From assembly GCF_000478825.2 (NCBI RefSeq), contig NZ_CP007542.1, positions 868,001-932,000 on the forward strand: 64,000 bases of DNA. The letters are read 5' to 3'. This DNA is from Synechocystis sp. PCC 6714. Lineage in GTDB: Bacteria; Cyanobacteriota; Cyanobacteriia; Cyanobacteriales; Microcystaceae. The notes below the pieces were generated by a model that was given only the letters and a program-made list of their open reading frames with translations, was not told where the DNA came from and made no database searches. Made by a program: the position numbers and the translations under genes. This document shows positions 36,600-44,431 of the stretch, one piece after another; position 1 is the stretch's first letter; every line of letters starts with the position of its first letter.

Positions 36600-38174
36600 T
36601 CAGAGCTCTGCCGGCGCATCGGAATTGGAATTTTCCGATTGAACTTCCGGTTCAATGCTCGGCGCTGGAGGGGGAGAGGATTCAACCTTAGGGCTAGGGG
36701 GAGAGGATGGTTTCACCTCAGGAATGGGAGGAGGGGATGGTTTGGCCGCTGGGCTGGGGGCCGACTCCACCGATAACTGCCTCAATCTTTCTTCCCTTTC
36801 CTTTTCTAACTGGCGTTGACGGGCTTGACGTTCCTGCTCCAATTGCCGTTGGCGGGCTTGGTTGGCCTTTTCCTCTTCCGCTCTGCGGGCGGCCTGGCGC
36901 AGTTCCTCTTGTTGTTGCCGTCGCTCCCGGGCTTGGCGATCGAAGTCTGAGCCAGCAACGGTAAAGTGAATCACCACGGGGACTGATTTGGACTGACCTC
37001 CGGTGGGGGCCGTAAACTTCATTTGTCGGGCGGCCAGGAGGGCCTGACGGTTAACCTCGCCGTTGGCATGGGCATCGGTGATGGTGACGCTGGTGACATT
37101 TCCCCCATTATCAACGGAAACTAATACCTTTGCGCTACCTTCTTCCCCCTGGAGTGCGGAGGGATAGCTGGGTCGACACTGGCTAATACATCTAAGGGGC
37201 TCTGGTTTAGCCGGGGGATTTGGAGTTGCTGGGGGCCTGGGAGGGGCACTGCTAGCTACAGGATTGGCTGCAATGGGGCCGACGTTTTGCCCGGAATTAC
37301 GATCGCCGGGGCGCTCTGTGGTGCCTTGACCGGAACCCAATTTGGGGCGGGATTGATTACCGGAACTAGCAATGGGTTTAGTGGCGGTGCCTGGTTTGAT
37401 GGGCGCGGCCCCCTGGCTGACTGGATTGATGTTGGCGATCGCCGAAAATAGCCCCTGATTAGCGGCGGCATTGCTCTGGGGAGAAGCGGCGGCCCCAGGT
37501 CGACTTAAAACGGGTTGTGGGGCTGATGAATTGGCTAGGCTTTGGGGGATTGTGGGGCGAGCTCCGACGGCGGCAAAGGCGGGTTGCTCAGGAATGGGGG
37601 CAAACTCCGGTGTTTCAACGGCAGTAAAAGGAACACGAACGGTGCTCTGGGGTGCCCTAGTCAAAGAGGCTGGACTTTCCACCACTGTATTTGGTAGGGG
37701 CTTGACCGTCGCAAGGGGCGGAGTAATGGCCTGGGGTAATGGTGGTGAAACAGCTTCGGCGATCGGAGTGCTGGGTGCTGGTAATGGTAGCTCAGGCAAA
37801 GGTACTGGATTTTCCACGACCCTATTGGGTACGGGATTGACCGTCGGAGGGGGGGGCGTGATGGCCTGTTGCAATGGCGGCGAAACCGTTGCGGCGATCG
37901 GACTACTGGTGGCCTGTGGAGGTGGAGGAGAAATCTTTGGCAGGGATTCAACTTTCGGCTTGGTTAATGGTGGTGGCGTTGGTTCAAGGGCAGGGGAAGG
38001 GTCTACCACAATAAATTCAATGGGTTCCACTGTGGGGGCTTCAGCCGGCAAGGGAAATCGCCAAAACCCAACGATCGCCCCGTGAACCAATAGGGAACAG
38101 GCGGAACCAACCAGAATAATTTTTTGGCTGTTTTGGTATTGCTGGGACCGTTGCGTAAGGCAAAAAGGAGACAT
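36600..38174 (-). CDS. tonB: TonB energy-coupling protein
   Basis: From ATG 38174 the protein has about 524 residues. A cytoplasmic stub and one transmembrane anchor (IILVGSACSLLVHGAIVGFW) come first. A long Pro/Thr/Ala-rich periplasmic spacer occupies residues about 45-330. The TonB C-terminal domain follows at about 335-415 (CRPSYPSALQGEEGSAKVLV, and SVTITDAHANGEVNRQALLA). Unusually, another stretch of about 110 residues follows: a Glu/Arg/Gln-rich helical segment (RQRQLEQERQARQRQLEKER), then a Pro-rich acidic tail. In most TonB proteins the C-terminal domain is at the very end. It is divergent from exbB and serves the two TonB-dependent receptors. Confidence 0.85.
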   Translation of the reverse strand: MSPFCLTQRSQQYQNSQKIILVGSACSLLVHGAIVGFWRFPLPAEAPTVEPIEFIVVDPSPALEPTPPPLTKPKVESLPKISPPPPQATSSPIAATVSPPLQQAITPPPPTVNPVPNRVVENPVPLPELPLPAPSTPIAEAVSPPLPQAITPPLATVKPLPNTVVESPASLTRAPQSTVRVPFTAVETPEFAPIPEQPAFAAVGARPTIPQSLANSSAPQPVLSRPGAAASPQSNAAANQGLFSAIANINPVSQGAAPIKPGTATKPIASSGNQSRPKLGSGQGTTERPGDRNSGQNVGPIAANPVASSAPPRPPATPNPPAKPEPLRCISQCRPSYPSALQGEEGSAKVLVSVDNGGNVTSVTITDAHANGEVNRQALLAARQMKFTAPTGGQSKSVPVVIHFTVAGSDFDRQARERRQQQEELRQAARRAEEEKANQARQRQLEQERQARQRQLEKEREERLRQLSVESAPSPAAKPSPPPIPEVKPSSPPSPKVESSPPPAPSIEPEVQSENSNSDAPAEL

Positions 38175-38408
38175 TGACATGGATTTTTTTACATAGATAG
38201 ACATTTGTGGTAGACCTCAGCTCCACTTTAACTGCATCTATTATGTGAAAGATTATTATTAATAGCTACGATATTATAGACTCTCCCATGGTAGATTAAA
38301 CATCCCCGTCCCCCCTTTTTACTTTAAACAAAGCTGATAAACCCCTTAATTTAAAGAGTTTAAGCCGATAAACTGATTCATTGTTAAGCAAAGCTTATTG
38401 CTCCTTGG

Positions 38409-38445
38409 TATAATTTATTGAAAATAGTTATCAATTATTATTCTA
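38409..38445. promoter_or_regulatory. Candidate Fur site in the tonB-exbB divergent region
   Basis: The 337-base gap between divergent tonB and exbB contains TTGAAAATAGTTATCAATTA and following AT-rich bases. On the reverse strand this reads AATAATTGATAACTATTTTC, close to the Fur 7-1-7 pattern with TGATAA and ATT cores. The location between two iron-uptake transcription units supports an iron-dependent operator. I see no other gene in the gap. Confidence 0.35.
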
Positions 38446-38511
38446 GCTAGGCAAGGGAGCTAGATGAGAATTACTCTTAATTATGTTGAGTAAACCCAAG
38501 AGGTCATTGCA

Positions 38512-39159
38512 TTGGTAAAAATTCTTATGACCGGGGGAATTGTGGCGATTCCACTCCTCGGCTTTTCCCTATTAGCTGTGGCCCTGATTATTGAGCGTGT
38601 TTATTTTTGGAGCCAAATCCAGTTACGACAAAATCGGCTGGTTGACGACGTTCTTAAGCTTTATCGCAGTAATCCCCCAGGGGCGATCGCCCTTCTCAAA
38701 AAGAATGCTGACCTACCCATGGCCCGGATTTTCCTCGAAGCTCTGTGTTTGGAAGGGGCCACACCAACGGAATTTCGTCTAGCCCTGGAAAGTGCCACCC
38801 AAGCTGAATTGCCGCTTTTAAAGCGATTTAATACCCTATTTCAGACAATTATCACCGTTTCCCCTCTTTTAGGCCTGTTGGGGACGATTTTAGGCTTAAT
38901 GCGTTCTTTTTCTTCCATGAGTTTAGGCAATACTACGGCCGCCAATGCATCGGGGGTCACCGGGGGAATTAGTGAGGCCCTAGTCTCCACCGTTATGGGA
39001 TTAGTGGTGGCCATTGCAACCCTCTTGTTTGCCAATGTTTTCCGTTCCCTATATCTGCGCCAATTCGCCTTAATACAGGAGCAAACCGGGCAAATCGAAT
39101 TGGTGTACCGTCGTTTCCATGATCAACCAGAGGAAAAAGAATATGCGACTTCCCGATGA
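38512..39159 (+). CDS. exbB: ExbB proton-channel protein
   Basis: This 215-residue inner-membrane protein of the TolQ/ExbB/MotA family has three hydrophobic helices, the first at about residues 10-28 (VAIPLLGFSLLAVALIIERV). The signature of the second and third helices is ITVSPLLGLLGTILGLMRSF, then GGISEALVSTVMGLVVAIAT. It forms the proton channel that drives TonB with ExbD. I accept the TTG at 38512 because AAGAGG lies eight bases before it. An ATG five codons on (38527) is the alternative. It overlaps exbD by 17 bases. Confidence 0.9.
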   Translation: MVKILMTGGIVAIPLLGFSLLAVALIIERVYFWSQIQLRQNRLVDDVLKLYRSNPPGAIALLKKNADLPMARIFLEALCLEGATPTEFRLALESATQAELPLLKRFNTLFQTIITVSPLLGLLGTILGLMRSFSSMSLGNTTAANASGVTGGISEALVSTVMGLVVAIATLLFANVFRSLYLRQFALIQEQTGQIELVYRRFHDQPEEKEYATSR

Positions 39160-39547
39160 AGCGGAGAGTCAGGGCGAAATCAACATCATCCCGATGATTG
39201 ACGTAATTTTCTCGATTCTGGCGTTTTTCATTATCTCTAGCTTGTATTTAAGTCGTTCCGATGGCCTGTCCGTTAATTTGCCGTCGGCCCAAACCACGGA
39301 AAGCAAACCTAATCCTCAGTTCATTTTAACTGTTAAACAATCCGGTGAGCTTTTCTTGGATGGTCGATCTATACCCATAGAAAATCTAGGGACAAGTATT
39401 CTGACCAAAGCCAAAAGTAATGCCAACAGTTTAGTGGTAATTAAAGCCGATGAGCAGGCAAACCATGGCCTGGTGGTGCAGGTGATGGACGAAGTTCGCC
39501 AAATTAAGGGGGTTTCCCTGGCGATCGCCACTACGCCAAAAAACTAA
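39143..39547 (+). CDS. exbD: ExbD proton-channel protein
   Basis: A protein of about 134 residues of the TolR/ExbD family. The single transmembrane helix contains the essential Asp (IIPMIDVIFSILAFFIISSL). A periplasmic domain (about residues 45-134) follows. It pairs with ExbB to energise TonB. The start at ATG 39143 (MRLPDEAESQGEIN) matches the family's N-terminus and overlaps exbB by 17 bases. A start at 39119 would add eight residues. The gene is followed by the first TonB-dependent receptor after 60 bases. Confidence 0.9.
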   Translation: MRLPDEAESQGEINIIPMIDVIFSILAFFIISSLYLSRSDGLSVNLPSAQTTESKPNPQFILTVKQSGELFLDGRSIPIENLGTSILTKAKSNANSLVVIKADEQANHGLVVQVMDEVRQIKGVSLAIATTPKN

Positions 39548-39607
39548 AGGGTAATAAAGAACCCGACTAATTAACAGATTTATTGTTCTGGTGTGTGAGG
39601 ACTAACT

Positions 39608-42094
39608 ATGAATAAAAAAGTATACTTAAACCTAGCTTCATTGTGTCTATTTTCTGGGCTGGCAATGCCTTTGCCCCTGCTGGCCCAAGTGAATCGTCCT
39701 GGAGTTGTGCCCCAAATACAAGCCCAGGTGGGCTCAACCCTGATCACAGGGATTAACCTTGAACCCACGGAAAAAGGCCTAGAACTCAAACTGGAAAATA
39801 ATTCCCCCACTCCGCTCCAGCCCCTCATCTATCCCCAAAATAATCTGCTGATCATTGAATTGACCAATGCCTTGTTGGATATTCCCGGCGGAGAATTTAA
39901 ACAGGAAAACCCTAGCCCCCAAATTGCGGCGATCGCCATTGCCCAAGGGGAAAATAACTTAGTCCGCATTACCGTGACCGGCATCGACAACAACATTCCC
40001 GAAGTGGAAGTAAGTTCTGCTGATCGTAATTTGGTGCTGAGCCTAACCCCATCATCCACGGCAATCGCCCCCGAAACTCCAGAAGCGGAAATTGAAGTGG
40101 TGGCCACCCAAGAAGGGCAACAGGAATCTAGCTACTTTGTGCCCAGCGCCTCCACCGCCACAGGGTTGGATACTCCTCTACTAGACATTCCCCAGTCCAT
40201 TCAAGTTGTGCCCCAACAGGTCTTACAAGACCGGAACGTAACCGAATTGGGGCCAGCCCTCCAAACTGTGCCAGGGGTCAGTCCCAATGGTGGTCGAGGC
40301 ACCAGTGTTTTTGGCCCTGGTTTTTTAATTCGTGGATTCCCTGTTCAAGGAAGTATTTTTCGCGATGGTATTCCCTATCAATCCCTAGGCCCCTTAAACA
40401 CCAATGACATTGAACAAATAGAAGTGCTAAAAGGGCCTTCCTCCATTGTCTTTGGGGCCGGGGAACCTGGGGGATCGATTAATCTAATTTCCAAAAAACC
40501 TTTGGACGAGCCCTATTACAATGTCGCCGTTTCCCTGGGCAGTTATAACGACTATCGTTTAGATGTGGATTTATCCGGCCCACTATTACCCGAAGCCATT
40601 GACACAGTTAATTATCGCCTCAATGTTTCCTATGAAACTTCAGGCAGTTTTCGGGACTTTGTCAACGGTAATCTTTGGGTTGTGTCGCCCACATTAACTT
40701 GGGATATCGGCCCGAACACCAAATTAAACCTATACGGGCAATATACCGCCAATCGAGAAACATTAGATGAGGGCATCCCCGCGTCGGAAATTGCCGATTT
40801 GCCCCGCAATCGATTCTTGGGAGAGCGTTTTAGTCAATTTGAACAGGATCAATATCTCCTTGGTTACACGTTTAATCACGACTTTAATGAAAATCTCAAG
40901 CTCCGCCATGCCATGCAATACTTGGCCTATGCCCCCGTTCGCTATGCGCCCCTCTTTGACTTTTTTGACGCAGAAACCGGTGAGTTAAACCGATTTGAAT
41001 ATTACGCTGGCGGCAACTATCAACGCTTTTTCACCAACGCAGAACTGGTAGGAAAATTCACCACCGGGCCCATTAAGCATCAAGTCTTATTCGGAGTAGA
41101 ATACCGCAACGATACGGAAACCCCGGAGTTTCAATTCAGCAACGCCTTTGCCCCTATTAATGTTTTCAATCCGGTCTATACTAATACCCCTTTCCTCATT
41201 GCCCCAGAATTTTTCCGGGATGATGAAGTCAGACGTTTTGCGGTTTACTTGCAGGATCAAATGGATTTGTTTGATAATCTCAAGCTATTGGTGGGCCTCC
41301 GCTATGACACGGCCACCCAAAATCGCTCAACCCAATCCATAACTGATCCCAGGGAAGAATTTAACCAAACAGATGACAAATTAACGCCTCGGGTCGGTAT
41401 TATTTATCAACCAATCCCCACAGTGTCCCTTTACGGTTCCTATACCACTTCTTTTAATCCTTCCTTTGCCGCTTCCCTTAACGCCGACGGTTCCACTTTT
41501 GAACCCCAAACCGGTCGTCAATTTGAAGTGGGAGTTAAGGCTGATATTACCGATAAACTAAGTGTAACTTTTTCCGCTTTTGACATCAGAAAACAAAACG
41601 TTCCCACCATTGACCCCGCCAATCCTTTATTCACCATTCAAACAGGGGAACAAACCAGTCGAGGGGTTGAGCTTTACCTCGGGGGAGAAATTCTACCGGG
41701 CTGGAACATTGTCACCGGTTATAGCTACCTTGATGCTTTTGTCAGCCAAGATAACACCGATATTGTGGACAATACTCTGGCTAACGTTCCCAGCAACCAG
41801 TTCAGTCTCTGGAGCACCTATGAAATCCAATCGGGGGATTTACAAGGTCTGGGATTTGGGTTGGGACTCTTTTATGTTGATCAACGACAAGGAGACTTGG
41901 ACAATACCTTTGTTTTGCCTAGTTATTTCCGCACCGATGCCGCTGTCTTTTACCGGCGAGAAAACTGGGAACTTCAATTAAACATTGAAAACCTGTTTAA
42001 CTCCCAATATTTATCTGCATCCAATGGTTTTGACTTGAGTACCTACCCCGGAGCGCCCTTTACGGTGGTGGGTAAAATCGGCGTGAAATTTTAA
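39608..42094 (+). CDS. fhuA: TonB-dependent siderophore receptor with AMIN domain (1)
   Basis: This 828-residue outer-membrane protein has a signal peptide (LFSGLAMPLPLLAQ). Residues about 40-145 form an AMIN domain (ITGINLEPTEKGLELKLENN). A plug domain follows from about 195 to 310 (LLDIPQSIQVVPQQVLQDRN, then IEQIEVLKGPSSIVFGAGEP). A beta-barrel fills the rest and ends in the terminal Phe (PGAPFTVVGKIGVKF). The plug signature resembles FhuA/FpvA-type ferric siderophore receptors. Fusion of AMIN to such a receptor is a cyanobacterial trait. It lies directly after exbBD. The exact siderophore is unknown. Confidence 0.88.
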   Translation: MNKKVYLNLASLCLFSGLAMPLPLLAQVNRPGVVPQIQAQVGSTLITGINLEPTEKGLELKLENNSPTPLQPLIYPQNNLLIIELTNALLDIPGGEFKQENPSPQIAAIAIAQGENNLVRITVTGIDNNIPEVEVSSADRNLVLSLTPSSTAIAPETPEAEIEVVATQEGQQESSYFVPSASTATGLDTPLLDIPQSIQVVPQQVLQDRNVTELGPALQTVPGVSPNGGRGTSVFGPGFLIRGFPVQGSIFRDGIPYQSLGPLNTNDIEQIEVLKGPSSIVFGAGEPGGSINLISKKPLDEPYYNVAVSLGSYNDYRLDVDLSGPLLPEAIDTVNYRLNVSYETSGSFRDFVNGNLWVVSPTLTWDIGPNTKLNLYGQYTANRETLDEGIPASEIADLPRNRFLGERFSQFEQDQYLLGYTFNHDFNENLKLRHAMQYLAYAPVRYAPLFDFFDAETGELNRFEYYAGGNYQRFFTNAELVGKFTTGPIKHQVLFGVEYRNDTETPEFQFSNAFAPINVFNPVYTNTPFLIAPEFFRDDEVRRFAVYLQDQMDLFDNLKLLVGLRYDTATQNRSTQSITDPREEFNQTDDKLTPRVGIIYQPIPTVSLYGSYTTSFNPSFAASLNADGSTFEPQTGRQFEVGVKADITDKLSVTFSAFDIRKQNVPTIDPANPLFTIQTGEQTSRGVELYLGGEILPGWNIVTGYSYLDAFVSQDNTDIVDNTLANVPSNQFSLWSTYEIQSGDLQGLGFGLGLFYVDQRQGDLDNTFVLPSYFRTDAAVFYRRENWELQLNIENLFNSQYLSASNGFDLSTYPGAPFTVVGKIGVKF

Positions 42095-42121
42095 TGCCTA
42101 ATGGGTTGAATTCCCCGTCCC

Positions 42122-42277
42122 TTGGAGCGAATTCTCTGGAGGGTTATAGTCCGTCCGAAGGAAAAATTTTGTAATGCCTCATTGATTGCGGTGGGGATAC
42201 TAATTTTAGTGCTCCGCCCCTTCAATTTACTCACTGCAACCATTGGCCTCGTCGTCGGTAGCTGTGAAATTTTCTGA
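42122..42277 (+). CDS. Possible 51-residue membrane protein
   Basis: A small frame begins at TTG 42122, 28 bases after the first receptor gene, and ends at TGA 42275-42277. The peptide contains a basic N-terminus (ILWRVIVRPKEK) and two hydrophobic segments (ASLIAVGILILVLRPF and NLLTATIGLVVGSC). Small inner-membrane proteins often follow siderophore receptor genes. No ribosome-binding site or homologue is obvious, so it may equally be non-coding. Confidence 0.25.
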   Translation: MERILWRVIVRPKEKFCNASLIAVGILILVLRPFNLLTATIGLVVGSCEIF

Positions 42278-42301
42278 TTATCCAAGATAGAGTTTTAAAA
42301 A

Positions 42302-43108
42302 ATGAAAAAAAATGTTTATTACAGCAAAATTGCCGATATTTACGATCAAACTCGCTGGTTGACAGAGCCCATCGCTGAAGAGGTTGCAGATTTTATTCTT
42401 GCTTTAGTGAAGGCAACCCCCGAAACTACTTTCCTTGAGCCTGGTGTAGGAACTGGGCTCAATGTTTTTCCTTTGGTAAAACGTGGCTATTCCGTAACTG
42501 GTGTTGATGTTTCTCAGGAAATGCTTAACCAGTTTCGTCAAAAGTTGCCTCACATTCCTCCGAATCTAAAACTGATTTATGGAGATGCCTCACAACTATC
42601 TTTTCCTGAGAAAAGCTTTGACGTAGTGCTAACTGTTCATATGCTTCATGCTGTTTCCGACTTAGGGATATTTTTGGATGAGATTGATCGTGTCCTGAAA
42701 CCAAAAGGTTTTTATTTAAATGCTCAATGGGTTACTCCACCCGCACGTCTGGAATTTGAGAAGCATTTCAAAACTATCTTGTCTAAATATCAAGAGCAGC
42801 AAACCTTACAACAGTCACTTAAAACAATCAACGAAATTAATGTAGAGGAATATTTAGTGAATAAAGGGTATAAGTGTAATTACTGGATAGCCAAGGAATG
42901 GACGGTAAGCAACCCGATTCAAGAATTACTGGGTTTCTATAGGTCACGAGCCTATGGGTTATGCTGGCTCCTTTCGGATGAAGCATTTCAGTTTGCAATG
43001 GAAGAGTTTGAGGTGTTTTGCCATAACCACTACGGTTCATTGGAGGTGGAGTTATCGTCTCAAGCACGATTTGAAATATGGGCATACACCGCAAACGCAG
43101 GGCAATGA
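42302..43108 (+). CDS. Class I SAM-dependent methyltransferase
   Basis: This 268-residue cytoplasmic protein has the Rossmann methyltransferase motif I TFLEPGVGTGLNVFPLVKRG (about residues 40-60). Motif II-like GVDVSQEML follows, and post-motif VVLTVHMLHAVSDLGIF comes around residue 108. It belongs to the large methyltransferase family of small-molecule modifiers. It lies between a siderophore receptor and the PchR-type regulator in the iron region, so it may act on a siderophore or a signal. No substrate is predictable. Its codon use is slightly more AT-rich than the genes around it. Confidence 0.8.
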   Translation: MKKNVYYSKIADIYDQTRWLTEPIAEEVADFILALVKATPETTFLEPGVGTGLNVFPLVKRGYSVTGVDVSQEMLNQFRQKLPHIPPNLKLIYGDASQLSFPEKSFDVVLTVHMLHAVSDLGIFLDEIDRVLKPKGFYLNAQWVTPPARLEFEKHFKTILSKYQEQQTLQQSLKTINEINVEEYLVNKGYKCNYWIAKEWTVSNPIQELLGFYRSRAYGLCWLLSDEAFQFAMEEFEVFCHNHYGSLEVELSSQARFEIWAYTANAGQ

Positions 43109-43275
43109 AGTGGTCGGCATAGGGACAGTCATGATTCAGGTTACGGAACACTTTGATGATGGTTTTAATCTGCTGATAGCTCAATTTATTTGAGAATAAT
43201 TTTCATTAGAAGTAAAATAATGAGTCAATGCATTGTTTTAGATGTGCTGCAGCGCTTTTAACCCAGTTCCTGCCT

Positions 43276-44265
43276 ATGACCCTGTTGCTTTCCGAGTCAG
43301 ACTACAATGAACTTTGTCAACTCTCCCCTGAGTTTGAACGTTTTGAGGGTCAAGCCCGTCAGCCGGTGGATAACTACGAAACTAATTGCCGACTGCCTAC
43401 CTATTTAGGCCATGGTCACACCCGGCGCTTTGAGCTTTCTTCGGGGATTTGGTTGGACTTAATTGATAAAGAATTTACCCAGCCCTGGGCACTGAAGATG
43501 CCAGCCCATGAGCATTTGGTACAGTTCACCATTTTATTGTCCGGTGCAGTGGATTATGACGAAACCTATCCTACCCTGGGCGCAAAAATGGGCTATTTTT
43601 CCGGTAGTGGCATTTCCCCCGGCTACGTAGCTCGGTATGGTAGATTGCGCCATTTTCAGGGCATTAATGTACACCTTCAGCCCCAGGTTTTAGAGCCATT
43701 TTTAGCTGGGCAATCCCCATCCCTAGGCCAAGCTTTGCTCAAAACGGACGAGTGGAAAACAGCTTGGTTTCCCGTCATCACCGCTGAAATGCGGACCGTG
43801 GCCCAACAAATGTTTCAATGCCCATTTCACGGGGTAACGCGACGAATTTTTCTACAGGCCAAGGTGTTTGAACTTTTATCGCTTCAGCTAGATGGCATTA
43901 TGGCCGACCAGGGAATGGTGAACTCTCCCACCACCCTTAAACCTGCTACCGTTGAGCGTATTTATGAAGCAAGGGCAAGGCTAATGGCTCAGCTTGAAAC
44001 ACCATCTTCCGTTTTAGAGTTGGCCCAGCAGGTGGGGTTATGTGATCGCACTCTCCGCCGTGGCTTTCGAGAACTGTTCGGTACATCTGTGATTGGTTAT
44101 CTGACGCAACAGCGCCTTTACCAGGCCAAAGAATTACTCCGTCAGGGCAATTACACCGTCGCTGAAGTTGCCAATAGCGTCGGTTATACCCATTTAGGAC
44201 ATTTTTCTGCAGCGTTTCGCAAACAGTTTGGTATAAGCCCTAAGCAATGGATGCTAAGCAAATAA
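43276..44265 (+). CDS. pchR: AraC-type regulator, PchR-like
   Basis: A protein of about 329 residues with a C-terminal AraC DNA-binding domain at about residues 235-325. Two helix-turn-helix units are visible: VLELAQQVGLCDRTLRRGFR, then VAEVANSVGYTHLGHFSAAF followed by RKQFGISPKQW. The N-terminal part is a ligand-binding region like those of PchR and YbtA, which sense ferric siderophores and activate receptor genes. Its location between the two receptors fits that role. I used ATG 43276. The frame is open to 43228, giving 16 extra residues with no conservation seen. Confidence 0.85.
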   Translation: MTLLLSESDYNELCQLSPEFERFEGQARQPVDNYETNCRLPTYLGHGHTRRFELSSGIWLDLIDKEFTQPWALKMPAHEHLVQFTILLSGAVDYDETYPTLGAKMGYFSGSGISPGYVARYGRLRHFQGINVHLQPQVLEPFLAGQSPSLGQALLKTDEWKTAWFPVITAEMRTVAQQMFQCPFHGVTRRIFLQAKVFELLSLQLDGIMADQGMVNSPTTLKPATVERIYEARARLMAQLETPSSVLELAQQVGLCDRTLRRGFRELFGTSVIGYLTQQRLYQAKELLRQGNYTVAEVANSVGYTHLGHFSAAFRKQFGISPKQWMLSK

Positions 44266-44431
44266 AGGGTTTTTCCCGTGAGCTTAGGGATTTTTCTCAA
44301 CTAAAAGTCCGTTTTGGGATCACTGTGGCCGTTTTTTGGATAGACAAAGCCCCCTACAACTACCTACACTAATTCCTCCTAGCTAATTAAGAAGTATTTG
44401 CAACAAGAATCGACGTACAGGAGGACGTGAC

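Noticed and set aside
37471-38085. A 204-residue Gly/Ala-rich frame opposite tonB
   Set aside because: It is the complement of the Pro/Thr-rich spacer of TonB. Low-complexity coding explains its length.
30001-38511. Possible CRISPR arrays or regularly spaced direct repeats
   Set aside because: I looked through the intergenic regions of the whole window. The only regular repeats are protein-coding ones such as the MORN units.
42091-42285. A 64-residue minus-strand frame after the first receptor
   Set aside because: It overlaps the possible small plus-strand frame and has no start context. Neither frame is proven, but this one has less coding character.
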